Assembly (NCBI GenBank): GCA_021018995.1
Contig: CM037585.1
Coordinates: forward strand, 67,024,646-67,088,645
Direction of reading: 5' to 3'
Origin: Chloranthus sessilifolius
Lineage: Eukaryota; Streptophyta; Magnoliopsida; Chloranthales; Chloranthaceae
DNA: 64,000 bases
The stretch's first letter is position 1. The number at the start of each line of letters is the position of its first letter. The notes under the pieces are model-generated. The model was not told where the DNA came from. It ran no database searches and was given only the letters and a program-made list of their open reading frames with translations. The translations under genes and the position numbers were made by a program. Positions 1 through 10,898 of this stretch are shown in pieces.

Positions 1-455
1 TGGGTCTGATATTGAATGCATTAGGTGTGACCTACAACCTAATTTTTGATCCAGTGATGAGCTCAATGTTGACACACCTGTGTAGGGTCTATGGTGTAAA
101 CTGATTGGAAATGTTGTGCTTTCATGAGAAGCTTATACTGTTTAAATTTTTGTGCAGCCAATGTGTTTGAATTTCTTATATTTTTACTGATTCATGGGTG
201 AACTAATTCTCTATTTCTTAACTGCTCACTTGATAATAATGTACTTTTGTTAACTATTGTATTGAGAAGTTTGTTGGTGTCTTCGTTGAAAACCCTCAGG
301 AGACTTCCCTCCTCCACTAGGGATCACCTAGGGGTTTAAAAGGCTTGGTACATATGCTAAATGTATCTGTGCTCCCTACGAAAGTGGCATTTAATTCCTA
401 TAGTTGATTTAATGTAGCTTTGCTAAGGGACTAGCAAAGATTAGGTTTGGGGGTG
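1..455 (+). mobile_element. 3' internal end of an Athila-like LTR retrotransposon
   Basis: Non-coding sequence immediately before a 3' LTR. Its last 190 bases contain the same module (about 265-398) that precedes the polypurine tract in four other elements of this window, including the coding Athila element at 16038-30350. It ends in a purine-rich tract (444-455, GGTTTGGGGGTG) directly followed by TGTTAAG, the LTR start. The body of the element lies left of the window, so its coding capacity is unknown. Confidence 0.75.
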
Positions 456-655
456 TGTTAAGACCTGAAAAGTACCACTTTTCACCCCTTAACTTAGCCT
501 TTGATTAGACCCTTAGCCATCTAATAAAGTTTTGTTAAGTATTTTCTGTAGATAATAAATGGCAGTGCAATAAGGCCATAAATCATGTTAAGGAGGCTGT
601 ATTGGCACCAGAAGTCCCTCAGAGGAATGAGCCATGAATCCAGACCTGAGGTAAG

Positions 656-1240
656 TCTCGCGCAGCTGACAAAGCTCCAGAGGATTTAGAAAAATATGCT
701 TTGCGCAGTCCTCATGAGCTTCCCAAGACTTCACAACAAGTGCTCGTGTAGTTGAGTAACAGAAGAGCTTCAGAAGCACAACCTCATACAGTCTCGCGCA
801 GTTCAAGAAGACTTGAAATCAACCTCAAGCAGTTCACTCAGAACCACTGAAGAGAGAGAGCTTTAGGAGATTCTTCACACAGCTGCCGTGCAGTAGCCAC
901 GGGATGCAAATGTCACGAGAACTTATCGCACAGTTCAGAAGAGCCTCAAAGCTATCGCGAGGATCCTCACAAAGTTCCATTAAGAAGTGAACTTCTCGCG
1001 CAATTCTCGTGCTATTCAGGAAGAAAGCAGCCTCGCGAAGCCAAAGTTAGCCTCGCAAAGATTAATTGTGAAATGGAATGCTCGCACAGTTCCCGCGTTA
1101 TTCACAAGTAGCAATCCAACCTCGCAAAGCCCAATCCAGCGAGAGCTTAACTATCTACCTCGCGACTGCTCAAAGCATCAAGAAGCTGCAACCCCGCGAG
1201 GTTTGATGTTTTAATGCTAACTCATCCTCACGAAGTCAGT
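656..1240 (+). repeat. Dispersed CTCGCGCAGTTC motif array in LTR
   Basis: A 10-13 base motif, best form TCTCGCGCAGTTC, recurs with variants (TCGCACAGTTC, CCTCGCAAAG, CCTCGCGAAG) at least a dozen times with irregular spacing of about 20-90 bases. Examples are near 656, 792, 924, 994, 1031, 1051, 1081, 1121 and 1157. It lies upstream of the TATA box at 1468, so it is in U3. Other LTR families here carry a different motif in a comparable array. Confidence 0.7.
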
Positions 1241-1467
1241 TCTACCACGTGACAAGTCTGAGAATTGACTGCAACCTGGTGAAGCTCTGAACTCCAACTT
1301 CCATCATTCTGTAGAGGACATTCTGTGGATTTCTAGCAATTAGGGCACGCACTCCCATGCTCAAATCTTTGTGCACGAACCTCGAGGCATCCAAGGATCA
1401 TTAATAGGCTGCATGGCATCGCTAAAATTAGGGTTTCCTATCCCTAATGTGCCGCCACACCCACTGC

Positions 1468-1475
1468 TATATAAA
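1468..1475 (+). promoter_or_regulatory. Probable LTR TATA box (TATATAAA)
   Basis: TATATAAA lies about 1.0 kb into the LTR, downstream of the motif array and followed by a T/C-rich leader. It matches the place of TATAAATAG in the related LTRs of elements G and B, so it is the likely RNA polymerase II promoter of this LTR. Confidence 0.5.
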
Positions 1476-2940
1476 CCTAAGCCTGGTTTAGATTTAGGGA
1501 TCTTCAAAAAAAATATCTCTGAACCTTTAGAAGATTTCTTTTTTTTAGATCATTTTCTTTTCTGTTCTTCTGTAGTTGTAAGTAGTTTTCCTTTTTCTTT
1601 TTCCTTCTCTCCATGGCCCAGCACTTGCTGACCATGCCTTTGTATGTTTATTGAGATTAGATTAATGGAATTTATGATTGGGTGTTGTACTTTTATGGGA
1701 TTCGTGTTTGTGAGCTGTTATGTGCAAGGCTGCTGCTTTTTGATCCGCCATTGCTTTGGCTGTGATTTAAAGCAATGGAGGACTAATTCTAAAGATCCAT
1801 TCAGATCCAAAGGACCCGTGTGTCTGGGCTATCATGGTTTGATACAGCCTTAGCCCCACCACAGGACCCACTAGATCTGAAATCCCCATGGAAGCCTGAG
1901 CTGGTAGCCTTGTGACCATGGTGGTGGCAGCAATATTCTTGTTTGTTTTAGGCTCCGTGAGGAGGATAGCCTTTGGGATAGTCACTGACCATTCAAGTGG
2001 ACAGGTTATAGCCTTATGGTGAATCCAATCCGTTGATCTGAAATGGATCCTTCTTCTCTGAGCCTGAGCTTGTAGCCTGGTAGGAGATTGTACAGAGGCA
2101 GACTCCCCTATAATAGTATAAACCTGCCATCAGATGGCAGATCTAATCTGGGTATGGAGATTGTAGGCTTGTGACTGGACCATTGTAGTCCCACTCAAGC
2201 AATGGACAGCTAGATCTAAGGTGGTACTCAATCTCTTGCTGGTTCTATGTGTCTGGGCTATCATGGTCCTATACAGCCTTAGCCCCACACATAGAGCTTT
2301 AGAGGTTGAGGTTCCCTATGGATTCTTGAGTTTGTAGCCTGGATGAAGTAGTGCCTACAATGATTAACTTATTTTGACCCATCTCTGGATTGTGGTTCCC
2401 CTATGGGATAGTCTGTGACCATTTAAGTGGACAGGTTATAACCTTAAGGGATTGGATCATGGCACAGGGATGAGTTGGATTCTTTCTCCTCTTTGGTGAT
2501 AATGTAGCCATTGGACAGGATTTCTATACCAACAGACCTGGATCCAAGTCGTAAATTCCAGCTGATCTGAACCCAATAGCATACTTCTCACCCTTTTATA
2601 TTTATTTTCCCACACTCCATGCATCTTCTCAACCCTTTCTGTAGTTAGTTCATTAGGCTACCTTAGGATACCTAGAATAAGTGACCCTAAACTCCCTTCC
2701 TTTTAGGAGTGCCAGATCTGTAGTCAGATCTGGAGGGACTACTAGAGATGGCTCCCATGGAGCTGCAGATCACTTTTCCCTGTGGGGCAAACTCTTACTT
2801 ATCAAAACTTGCTACAAATGGACCCTGTATCTTGCAGGTCTAGAATTTCTTAGTTGTGCTGATTCCATCCCCTACTGTACTTTGATTTTAAATTGCTTTT
2901 ACCACCAATAAATAAAGTAAGCACACTGGAAGTCGCAACA

Positions 2941-3223
2941 CCTTCTCAGCTAACTTCAGTCATCTGCTAGACTTTAGGTCAATGATGATCAGTAACAGTG
3001 AGTCACCATGGGGAGCACTATCAAGGTGTTCCATTAGGCTTTGGCTCAGCTATCATCTTTGCTTGTATTCTCTCTCTTTGGGCTAAAAAGCCATGATTTT
3101 ATATTAAGCTGCGCATTTTATTACTAACTGTAAAACATACTTAATAAATGATTATTAGTGGGCTTCAAGGTCTATCAAAGGCTAGATTAAGATTTGAAAA
3201 GTGGTACTTTTCAGTGAATAACA
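2941..3223 (-). repeat. 5' terminal fragment of an Athila-like LTR, minus strand
   Basis: Read on the minus strand from 3223, it starts TGTTATTCACTGAAAAGTAC and continues through a block resembling the first 70-120 bases of the LTRs at 456, 16038-17898 and 45096 (the GAAAAGTACCACTTTTCA and TTGATAGACC stretches). It abuts the broken pol gene of element A at 3224 and the end of another LTR at 2940. The likely reading is that an Athila-like element inserted into A and was later split by the element ending at 2940. Confidence 0.6.
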
Positions 3224-4691
3224 GTTCTTGAAAACTCTTTTCACATTCTTTAATCCATTCAAATCTCACATCCTTCCTGGTATGCCTCGTAAGTGGTTCA
3301 GAGAGCTTGAAAATCCCTCTACAAACCACCTGTAATATCCAGCCAGACCAAGGAAACTTTGAATCTCTGTTATCATCTTCGGTTGTTCCCATTCTACCAC
3401 TGCCTCGATCCTTACAGGATCTACTGTAACACCATCCTTTGAGACAACATGTCCTAAGAAACTAACCTTTTCCAACCAAAACTCACACTTACCAAGCTTT
3501 GCATATAGCTAATATTCATACAAGATCTGTAGAGAAATCCTCAAATGTTCTTCATGCACTTTTTTGGTCTTAGAGTAGATGAGGATGTCATCTACGAATA
3601 CTACGACACAAGTATCTAGGTGTCATTTAAACACCTGATTCATTAAGTCCATAAATGACGCCGGTGCATTTATCAATCTGAATGGCATCACCAAAAACTC
3701 ATATTGTCCATATCAAATTCTGAATGTTATCTTCGATATATCCTCTGCCTTAACTTGCAATTGATGGTATCCAGATCTCTGATCGATCTTGGAAAAGAAT
3801 CTTGTGCCTTGTAGCTGATCAAATAGATCATCAATCCTCGGCAAAGGGTATCAGTTCTTAATAGTCACTTTGTTCAGCTGATGGTAGTCGATCCATAATC
3901 TCATCGACCCATCCTTCTTCTTCACAAACAAGACCGGTGCTCCCCAAGGAGACACACTAGGTCTTACAAATCCTTTATCTAGGAGTTCTTGTAATTGATC
4001 TTTCAACTCTTTCAACTCAGCCGGAGCCATCCTATATGGTGCCTTAGATATGAGCTCCGTACTCGGTGCTAAGTCAATGCCAAACTTCACTTCTCTATCA
4101 GGTGGTAAACCTGGCAACTCATTTAAAAAAAAATCTTCGAATTCGCACACTACTGAAATCTCTGCTATGATGTTGTTTGTCTCCTTATCCTCCTTCAAAA
4201 ATGCTAGGTAACCATTGCATCCCTTCTTTATCAAATGTTCAGCTTTGATTGTGGAGATGAGCGGTACAAAAGTTGATCGCATTCCAAGGAATCTAAATGA
4301 TCTCCTCGTATTCGGTCTAAAGGTAAACACCTTATTCTGGCAATCGACACTTGCACGATGCTTGGATAACCAATCCATGCTAAGGATTACGTCGAATCCT
4401 TGCATGTCTAACAGGATTAACTCCACCACTAATTCATGAACATCATAATCCCTCATGGGCGACAATGATTGACCGACAGACCATATCAGTACTAACCAAA
4501 TTCCCCGTCGAGACTGACACTACCAAAACGAAGTCCATGGCCTCGGGAATGACCTTTACTTTCTTCACAAACTGCGGAGCAATAAATGAGTCGGTAGACC
4601 CTGGGTTTATCAACACTCTCACTTCATAACTCAAGTCACTTCCTTTCCCATACATTTGAAAAGTACCTACATAGCACATGCATCTTAGCAA
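3224..4691 (-). pseudogene. Element A pol fragment: protease and reverse transcriptase
   Basis: The protease lies at about 4691-4350. Its active-site block reads LINPGSTDSFI, with Asn where retropepsins of this group have the catalytic Asp. The linker carries the [13 protein letters not shown] block. The RT spans about 4000-3290 with [18 protein letters not shown], a fingers region followed by a stop near 3851, the catalytic FVDD block (about 3580-3605) and [11 protein letters not shown] and FLGLAGYYR in the connection region. Several stops and at least one frameshift interrupt it, and it ends at 3224 just past the RT/RNase H boundary (FEWIKECEKSFQEL). It would have made the polyprotein that copies element RNA into DNA. 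It is dead as found. Confidence 0.85.
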
Positions 4692-4919
4692 TCTTCTTGT
4701 GCATCAAGTTAAAACATGTAAAGAGCTAGATTAAATTATTTCCTATAATGATACACCTTCTCTATCTAAATGTCAAATCAATGAATTAATTTAATTTAAA
4801 AATAAAATTTCACCTTGTATGATATCATTACTATTCTGGACATCCTGGGTTGTTACTGAATATGCCCGTCCTTGAGCGATAGGCTTCCTTACTTGTGTCT
4901 GTCTAGCCATAGGAGCTGA

Positions 4920-6178
4920 AGCCGTCCTTTCTTTTCTTAATTATGGGCAATCTCTAATTATATGCCCCATCTTCTCACACATAAAGCAACCACCTGTACC
5001 GCGTCTATAGTTGAATGTTTTGTGAGACTTGCCACATCAGGCACACATCTCAACCAGGGTGGATGATGCTGCTCTAGAGAAACCCTGAGTAACAGATACT
5101 CCTGTCGTTGTTGCAGGATTCTCATAGCGGATCAGTCTCACAAAAGTAGGCATAGGTGGCCTAGTGTAGCTGATCTGAAGCGGTCTAGTATAAGGTGCCT
5201 GTGTAAACTGCCTCTTCACTGATGCTACGAAGCGCGACTTTTTATTCACCGGTTTGTAGTTGCCAACTTTACTCTGATCTATCCTCCCCTTTCCTTGTTG
5301 GTCTCTTATCTGATTCCTATCTTCAATATCTTCTTCTATCACAAGGGCCTTACTCATGACCTCTCCGTACATTTTCAGTTTGAAAGCTAAGACTCTACCC
5401 CTGATATCAGGCCTCAAGCTGCGGTGGAGTTTCTTAGCCCTCATCAGATCAGAGACCACATGTTCAAGAGTAAAATGTGCGAGCCTCATGAACTCTACTG
5501 AATATTCCCTCACCGATATTTTTCCTTGCTCTAGTTGAAGGAATTGCAGCTCTATCTTATTCTGCACTACCTCATGGAAGTACTGCTTATTAAACTCTTC
5601 TACGAATTTAGCCCATGTCCATAACAATCCTGGAGTCTCTTGTGCTCTGGTCCTCGACACGGACTTCCACCACGGGCCTGCCTCTCCGCCTAACATAAAA
5701 GCTGCCCACTGAACACTCTCATCTTTTATGCACGTAAGCACACTGATTATCTTTTCCATCTCACTGATCCAGTTCTCAGCTTCCATTGGCTCTGCTTGCC
5801 TAGAAAAATTTAGAGGATGCATCCTCCAAAATTTTGTAAATGTCGAGTGTACTGGTAGTGGAGTAGTAGTAATTGGAGGCATAGGTGGTGTCTGCTGATG
5901 ATCATTTGCATTATGAGCTGCCAATGATGTTGCCTGCTGAGCCATGGCATTTGTCATGGCTTCCATAGTGTGCATCATTCTCTTTCTTCATTTCTTTCTT
6001 GAACCCTCTCTTGATCTCTCTCTTGATTCCCCTCCTAATTTTTGTTTCCCTGATTACTGCCTTCCGAAACCTCTTTATTTCCTAATGGTACTCTATTTGA
6101 AACTGAGACATACCCGTCTCCACTCCTCGAATTCCTACTATGGCCGCCCCTCGGTCGAGCCCTCCCTCTAGTAGACAT
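4920..6178 (-). pseudogene. Element A gag (capsid/nucleocapsid), degenerate
   Basis: Starts at an ATG at 6178 (MSTRGRARPRGG, a basic N-terminus also seen in elements D and C). An in-frame stop and a frameshift precede a long open stretch at 5978-5037. That stretch has the plant retrotransposon gag capsid signature: RMHPLNFSRQAEPMEAENW, then WAAFMLGGEAGPWWKS, then FNKQYFHEVV. After a TGA at about 5037, a CCHC zinc knuckle follows (CX2CX4HX4C, CFMCEKMGHIIRDC, near 4965-5010). Gag packages element RNA into virus-like particles in the cytoplasm. The breaks make it non-functional. Confidence 0.85.
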
Positions 6179-6270
6179 GACATTATGCAACATGAAACCA
6201 AAGTTTCATTAGTAGAAGGTCCCTATACTACGACAAAATTGAAGACTTGTCAGAAATTCTAAAAAAATTA

Positions 6271-6283
6271 CTTTGATACCAAC
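6271..6283 (-). other. Primer-binding site of element A (initiator tRNA-Met type)
   Basis: The minus strand reads TTGGTATCAAAG directly after the LTR end. This matches the common plant gypsy PBS TGGTATCAGAGC, complementary to the 3' end of initiator tRNA-Met, with one or two changes. Confidence 0.75.
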
Positions 6284-6530
6284 TGTGATAGCCCGGATTT
6301 CGGCACTCCAAAACCTGTGCCTTCGGTACAACCCTTGAGGCCGTACCTCGTATATCACATAGAACACTTGGTACATCTACACACAAAGCAGAATAAAGCA
6401 TAAAGCTAATAACATAGATAGAGACATCATTCTAATGAAATCTCCACTTCCATACAATAACCACACTAACAAATAATTCAAAAGACGGTTCTAATCCCCA
6501 GCCAAACTCATGGGTAAAAGAACCGAACCG

Positions 6531-6568
6531 AACCATCAGTGACAGCCAAAAGTCACCCTATGATGGTT
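6531..6568 (-). other. Hairpin in the LTR 3' region of element A
   Basis: AACCATCA (6531-6538) pairs perfectly with TGATGGTT (6561-6568). Inside it GTGAC (6539-6543) pairs with GTCAC (6552-6556), leaving an 8-base loop and a 4-base bulge. It sits about 250 bases from the LTR 3' end, like the hairpins in elements C, F and D. Confidence 0.6.
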
Positions 6569-7197
6569 TGCCAAAATGAATACAATATCTCGTAATCACA
6601 TCATTTCTAAGTTAGAATCGTTGGATGTACCAAGCCTTACAAAACAAATCTCAAAATAACGTACCAGAGCCCACTAGAAGAAATCCTCTTGAGGGGGCCC
6701 TGTCTCGTCTCCAGCAATGTACTCAGAATCCTCTAAGTCTAGATCTCCAGCACCCGTTGTATCCTCAGAACCTGTGACGTATAGTCAAATGGTGAGCTAC
6801 ATCATAGCTCAATAGGAAAAAATTAATATAGCATGCATATTTCTAACATCACATATATCTTTCATGACATAACACATCTCATTGCTTTCTTAATGAAAAA
6901 CACAATTTAATAATGTTTAAATTTACTGAACCAAAGAACTGATGCATATTTCGAATGTCACACTTAACATAACTCATAAATCCTTTTCTTACTTCACGAA
7001 ACTTAAATTAATCACTTAAATAGTTCCCCGAGCAAGTATAGCATCGAGCCTTGATGGAATACCCACCATCGTCTTTCAATTAAACCCTTTGCACAAATTA
7101 CACAAGTCCCCCCATATGGGGTGACTTGCCGAACACATATTACCGCAGACTGGTAATCAAAGAGCGGATATCCCACTGCACCAGAGCACAAATTCTA

Positions 7198-7312
7198 CCG
7201 ATATCCCGCCGTACCAGTCACGCATATCCCGCTGTGTCAATCACGGATATCCCGCCGTACCGGTCACGGATACCCCGCAGTGTCAGTCACGGATATCCCG
7301 CCATGTCGGTTG
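7198..7312 (-). repeat. 23-bp tandem repeat array within LTR
   Basis: Five consecutive 23-bp units of the form CGGATATCCCGCCGTACC plus GGTCA, starting near 7198, 7221, 7244, 7267 and 7290, with a more degenerate unit at about 7164. CCGYRGTRYCRGTCA variation alternates between units. It lies inside the LTR of element A. Perfect contiguity with no spacers rules out a CRISPR array. Confidence 0.8.
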
Positions 7313-7837
7313 GGTATTCACACGAAAACCTTAAATCAAAGTGCTAAATCTATATATAGTTATTCACCGTGAGTTTGTGATAATTATAATAGGTTTTGAC
7401 TTCAAAGTTCTCAAACATATTCACATCTTGATGATGTCACAAAGCACACATATCTCTGATTTCTTGTTGAGAACATACGCATACTTATCGTTCTTCACAC
7501 ATACACACATTTTCTCTTAGTGATCATACATATCACACTTGTGCATTCAAAATATGATGAATCCATGCTATGGCAAAACATATCATAAAACACACATTCA
7601 CATCATATCACTATACACATGCCTGCTCTAATCAAATACACATGCTAAGAAGTTTTCCCTACCTCACACGAAGTCGCACTATAATCCTTTTAGCTCATAG
7701 ATGCTTTTCTAATCCATTGTTCAAGCTCACACCTATCATACACGAATTTATAAACAAAACGTCAAAGATGACATAAAACAGGAAGGTAAAAAGTTTCCCA
7801 AAAGTCCCTCAGTTAAAACCAAAACAAAGCTCTGAAC

Positions 7838-8150
7838 TATCAAAAATCGACCGATCGATTCCTCGATCGATTGGTAAGTTTTCAAAATTGACCGGTCAGT
7901 TTCTCAAAAACCAACTTTACACGTTCACTGTTTTTCTAAATCGACCGATCGGTTTCTCAAAAACCAACTTTACATGCTCACTGTTTTTGTAAATTGACCG
8001 GTCAATGCTACTTTCAACCGGTCTGTTTTCCAAATCGACCGGTTGATTTTTACTCGACCAGTTGGAATCGCGTAAGGCCCTCAGATTTTCAGGTCACATC
8101 AAAATCGTCTGGTCTGTTTAGGATTCGACTGGTCGGTTTTTGACAGATTT
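7838..8150 (-). repeat. GACCGGTCGATTT-type motif array in LTR of element A
   Basis: At least nine variants of a self-complementary core (CGACCGATCG, GACCGGTC, CGACCGGTTG, CGACTGGTCG) are scattered over about 310 bases, often flanked by TTTCTCAAAAACC. They lie about 360-670 bases downstream of the TATA-like box in element orientation, so they are probably transcribed. Confidence 0.7.
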
Positions 8151-8505
8151 CACCCAGCTTGGGTTTGTTCTTCTTAAACCTATTTTCTTAAATTTTCTCT
8201 CTTTCCTCTTTCAATTCTTTGCTCAATATCATAACTAAGTTGTCAATTTAATCCTTACTAAATTTATACAAATCTTACCTTCTTAAATCGATCGATTCCT
8301 CGATCCAAGCTTCACAATCTGGCTTCGTAGCTTGAAGTCTTCACTGATTCCACACAATCAATTCTCAAATTTAATACGTCATCATAACTCTTCGTACACA
8401 CTCTCACACGACCGTATTAATTGTTCTTCCCTCTTCTCTCTCTCTCTTAATAACTCTCTCACTAACAATTTCACAAGAGAAATAAATTCTCTTTTAGGTT
8501 TCCTT

Positions 8506-8515
8506 TATTTATATA
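8506..8515 (-). promoter_or_regulatory. Probable TATA box of element A LTR
   Basis: The minus strand reads TATATAAATA about 210 bases from the LTR 5' end, followed by an AGAGAGAG-rich leader-like region. This is the usual promoter placement in plant LTRs. Confidence 0.45.
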
Positions 8516-8724
8516 GCTAAAGGTTTGGGTGTTAAGCACATACACCCATTCTAGGTGTATCAAAACTCATTCAAAGATCCATATATAATCCTTATTCTCA
8601 ATTTCACTCAACACATATCCCAACACGACTTCTCCATTACATTCACAAAGTAAGGCATTTGACTTGACGGGCATGCACATCGAGGTGTACTATTCAAAGT
8701 CAGAATTTTTTTAAAATGTTACAC

Positions 8725-9050
8725 GAGTAGCTAGGGCTTTGAAGAGTGAGAGAGGAAACAATTTAAAAAAAAAAACTTGAATACTCACAGATAAATCAAA
8801 ATCGACGGAGAGGAAGAGGAGAGGGAGGCTAGGGTTTCAGGAGAAAAAGATGGTAGGGTTGAGACAGAGGGGTTTTGTGAGGAGATAAAACAGATAAATG
8901 AGAGGCTCGATGGATTTGCACATGATGGTAGCATCATATGCACGTGATGATTGATTTAAGTAAGAAAACTACTATTTTACGTAGTGTTATATTACACAAC
9001 TATTTTAAGCAGTGGTTTATTTTATGCTGCTACAGTGATTTTTTCCTAAA
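8725..9050. mobile_element. CACTA-like end with promoter-like sequence, copy 1
   Basis: Shares with 15488-15838 a pyrimidine/purine-biased block (GGCTAGGGTTTC, GAGATAAAACAGATAAA, ATGAGAGGCT) followed by CTATTTTAAGCAGTGGTTTA. The latter contains the inverted AGTGGT/ACCACT subterminal repeats typical of plant CACTA elements. In this copy the terminal CACTAC sequence is lost and the block runs into the chaperonin fragment. Its left end is cut by the LTR of element A at 8724. Confidence 0.45.
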
Positions 9051-9149
9051 ATAAATAAAAATGTGTTCACTTTTCAAAATTCACATAGCATTAATAAAAA
9101 CTAAGGTTTTTTAATTCAATATTAAAAACACAAAAGCTTCCAATGTGCT

Positions 9150-9666
9150 CCTCAAGTTTGTTACCACAAAATCAACCGCCATTAAGATCCCACGCCTTAA
9201 ATCCATAGCATTCATTCCAGCTGGCTACAGACTTGCACCCGTCAGCAAAAATTGCACGAGTGAGGACAGTGGCACAAGTAGTACCTGCCAACAGAGGAAA
9301 GTACAAAAGATAAATCCCAAGGGCAGCTCATTATACAAGAACTTTGACACTACAAAAGAAAATAGAATATTAAAAAGTAAAGGAGAAGAAAGAAAAACAA
9401 ATAAATCAATCCCATTGATATAAAACACACACACAGCCGAACAGAAGTGCAATTAAGTGAGAGAATAAGCTTAGAAGAAACTCTATAAGATAGTTTAAAA
9501 TTTTACCATCTCCTGCAACATCATTGGCGGCATTAGCAACATGCTTCACAAGGCTAACATCCACATTCTTAGTCCTGTCCTTGAATTTAATACTCTTGGC
9601 TACAGCCACGCCATCTTTTGTCACTTTGGGGGCACCAAAGCTTTGTTCCAATACAACAGTATGACC
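9150..9666 (-). pseudogene. CPN60: Mitochondrial chaperonin 60 (HSP60) exon fragment
   Basis: Two adjacent exons of a group I chaperonin remain on the minus strand. Exon 9666-9507 encodes [20 protein letters not shown] through [12 protein letters not shown] and is bounded by an AG acceptor and a GT donor (GATG|GTAAAA). After an intron with a CAG acceptor at 9285, exon 9284 to about 9150 encodes TTCATVLTRAIFADGCKSVA and NAMDLRRGILMAVDFVVTNL. A one-base insertion after KSVA shifts the frame. The upstream exons with the transit peptide and all downstream exons (hundreds of residues) are absent. Intact HSP60 folds proteins in the mitochondrial matrix. This is a dead intron-bearing fragment, so it arose by DNA-level capture or duplication and not by retroposition. 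It lies between two CACTA-like ends. Confidence 0.85.
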
Positions 9667-9729
9667 CTTCAAAGACACAAATGTAAACATAATTTATTTA
9701 GAAAAAAACTAATTTAAGAACTTTAAAAT

Positions 9730-10848
9730 TGACGGGGACGCCACCAACAAGGACCTAGGTTTCAAGCTGTATAGGGTGTATTAGCGGCGAAAGAAGCAAC
9801 AGAAAGGCAAAGGATCATCAAGAACCACCGAGGAAGGACCCTAGGTCGACCCATGAAGCACGGGGGTCATCAGGCGACGGACGTCCTCAAGGCCAGGACG
9901 GATGTCCGAAATTAAGGGTGCTCAATGTTTTGAGCACGGACGTTCGTTGGGCATTACAGACATTTGAAAATTAGAGTGATCACTATTTTTTGAGCACGGA
10001 CGTCCGTGGGAAATTACGGACGTCCGTGACCTTTAGGACGGACGTCCGTGGAAATCCCCTCCCCAGCGGCTTAAGTGACGTATTTGTCCTTTTTGTCCTT
10101 AGATTTTATCCTTTTTATGTCCAAATGTAAGTTACCACTTAAGGTAATATAGTATTTTCTAATTTTAGGGTATTCTAATTGTAAATGCTATAAAGCATAC
10201 TTTTGTAAACCATTTTGGGCACATTTAAATTAGAATGAAAAGATGCTTTGCATTTTGGGCTTGAGAAGCTTTGAAGAGTGAGTCTTCTTCCTAGTGATGA
10301 TTTTGGTGTGAGGCCAAGGGTTTGATGCCCATGCTACTTTGATTTTCTCCCTTACTCTTTGCACTTGTTTGATCCTTTCATTTTCCCCTTAATCTCTTGC
10401 ATCCAAATTGTTCCCTTTTGATTGATTTTCCCAACTCCTAAACCCTAGATCTAGAGTAACCTCAATGTCCATCCTTATGGATTGAATCCGATCCTAACCC
10501 TTCAATCCATAACTGTTATTGGACTCAAGCTTGCTTGATTTACGCCATTTAACTGCTTCGATTCAAAAGCCCTAGTGAGGAGCTTTCGATTCCACTGTGA
10601 ACTACAAATGAGAGCCCCGACCTAGATGAAGTGAGAGTTCCATCTCTCGGATCACTACTTCCGTGATTCCAAACGGATCTCGCGCGTTGACTTTAACCCT
10701 ATGCGAATCAAGCATAACCACATAGGCGGAATCCCATGAAACCCTAAGGTATCACTTTAATTTGTTATTAATTGTTCAATTAATTAGTTTAATTTTCGCA
10801 AATTAGCATCTCATGGGAATTCACGGATTTTAGGGTCGTTGTCCCGCA
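9730..10848. repeat. Isolated LTR-like block (possible solo LTR)
   Basis: An 1119-bp block has TG...CA ends with imperfect inverted termini: TGACGGGGACG at 9730 and GTCGTTGTCCCGCA at 10848. It carries an ACGGACGTCCGT motif array near one end and a possible TATAAAG at about 10189. It lies at the edge of a chaperonin intron remnant. I found no matching 5-bp target duplication and no ORF, so boundaries and orientation are tentative. It could instead be a piece of another element. Confidence 0.45.
9876..10051. repeat. ACGGACGTCCGTGG palindromic motif array
   Basis: Six occurrences of GGACGTCC and close variants (near 9876, 9897, 9935, 9995, 10017 and 10038), several preceded by TGAGC. The full form ACGGACGTCCGT is a perfect 12-base palindrome. 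The array parallels those in the other LTR families. Confidence 0.8.
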
Positions 10849-10898
10849 TCAGAAACTCATCAAAGTGATAATTTAATAAATAAGAAACCAAATTTCAT

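Larger units (their letters stand above)
456..2940 (+). repeat. 3' LTR, Athila-like, plus strand
   Basis: Begins TGTTAAG right after the polypurine tract and ends GCAACA, giving TGTT...AACA termini. Its first 70 bases and last 150 bases align by eye with the LTRs of the paired element at 45096-52823, for example the stretch around CTTGCTACAAATGG and CTTGCAGGTCTAG near 2810-2860, which fixes both ends. No second copy lies in the window, so it is read as the 3' LTR of an element extending leftward. The small ORFs inside it are not credible genes. Confidence 0.75.
3224..8724 (-). mobile_element. Element A: truncated chromovirus-like Ty3/gypsy element
   Basis: Minus-strand element with LTR (6284-8724), initiator-Met-type PBS, gag, protease and reverse transcriptase. 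It is cut at 3223 near the start of RNase H by another LTR. The order gag-PR-RT, the zinc knuckle, the [18 protein letters not shown] block and the TGGTATCA-type PBS place it in Ty3/gypsy, probably the Tekay/Del-like chromovirus group. RNase H, integrase, chromodomain and 3' LTR would lie left of the window if the interruption is a nested insertion. Stops and frameshifts show it is inactive. Confidence 0.8.
6284..8724 (-). repeat. 5' LTR of element A
   Basis: On the minus strand it runs from TGTAACATTTT at 8724 to CTATCACA at 6284, next to the PBS, giving TGT...ACA ends and a length of 2441 bases. It contains a TATA-like TATATAAATA (8506-8515), a CCGGTCGATTT-type motif array, a 23-bp tandem array and a strong hairpin near its 3' end. 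The partner LTR is absent, so no age can be derived. Confidence 0.75.

Noticed and set aside
7126-7347. Repeats near 7200 as a CRISPR array
   Set aside because: Units are contiguous 23-mers without unique spacers, inside a plant LTR.
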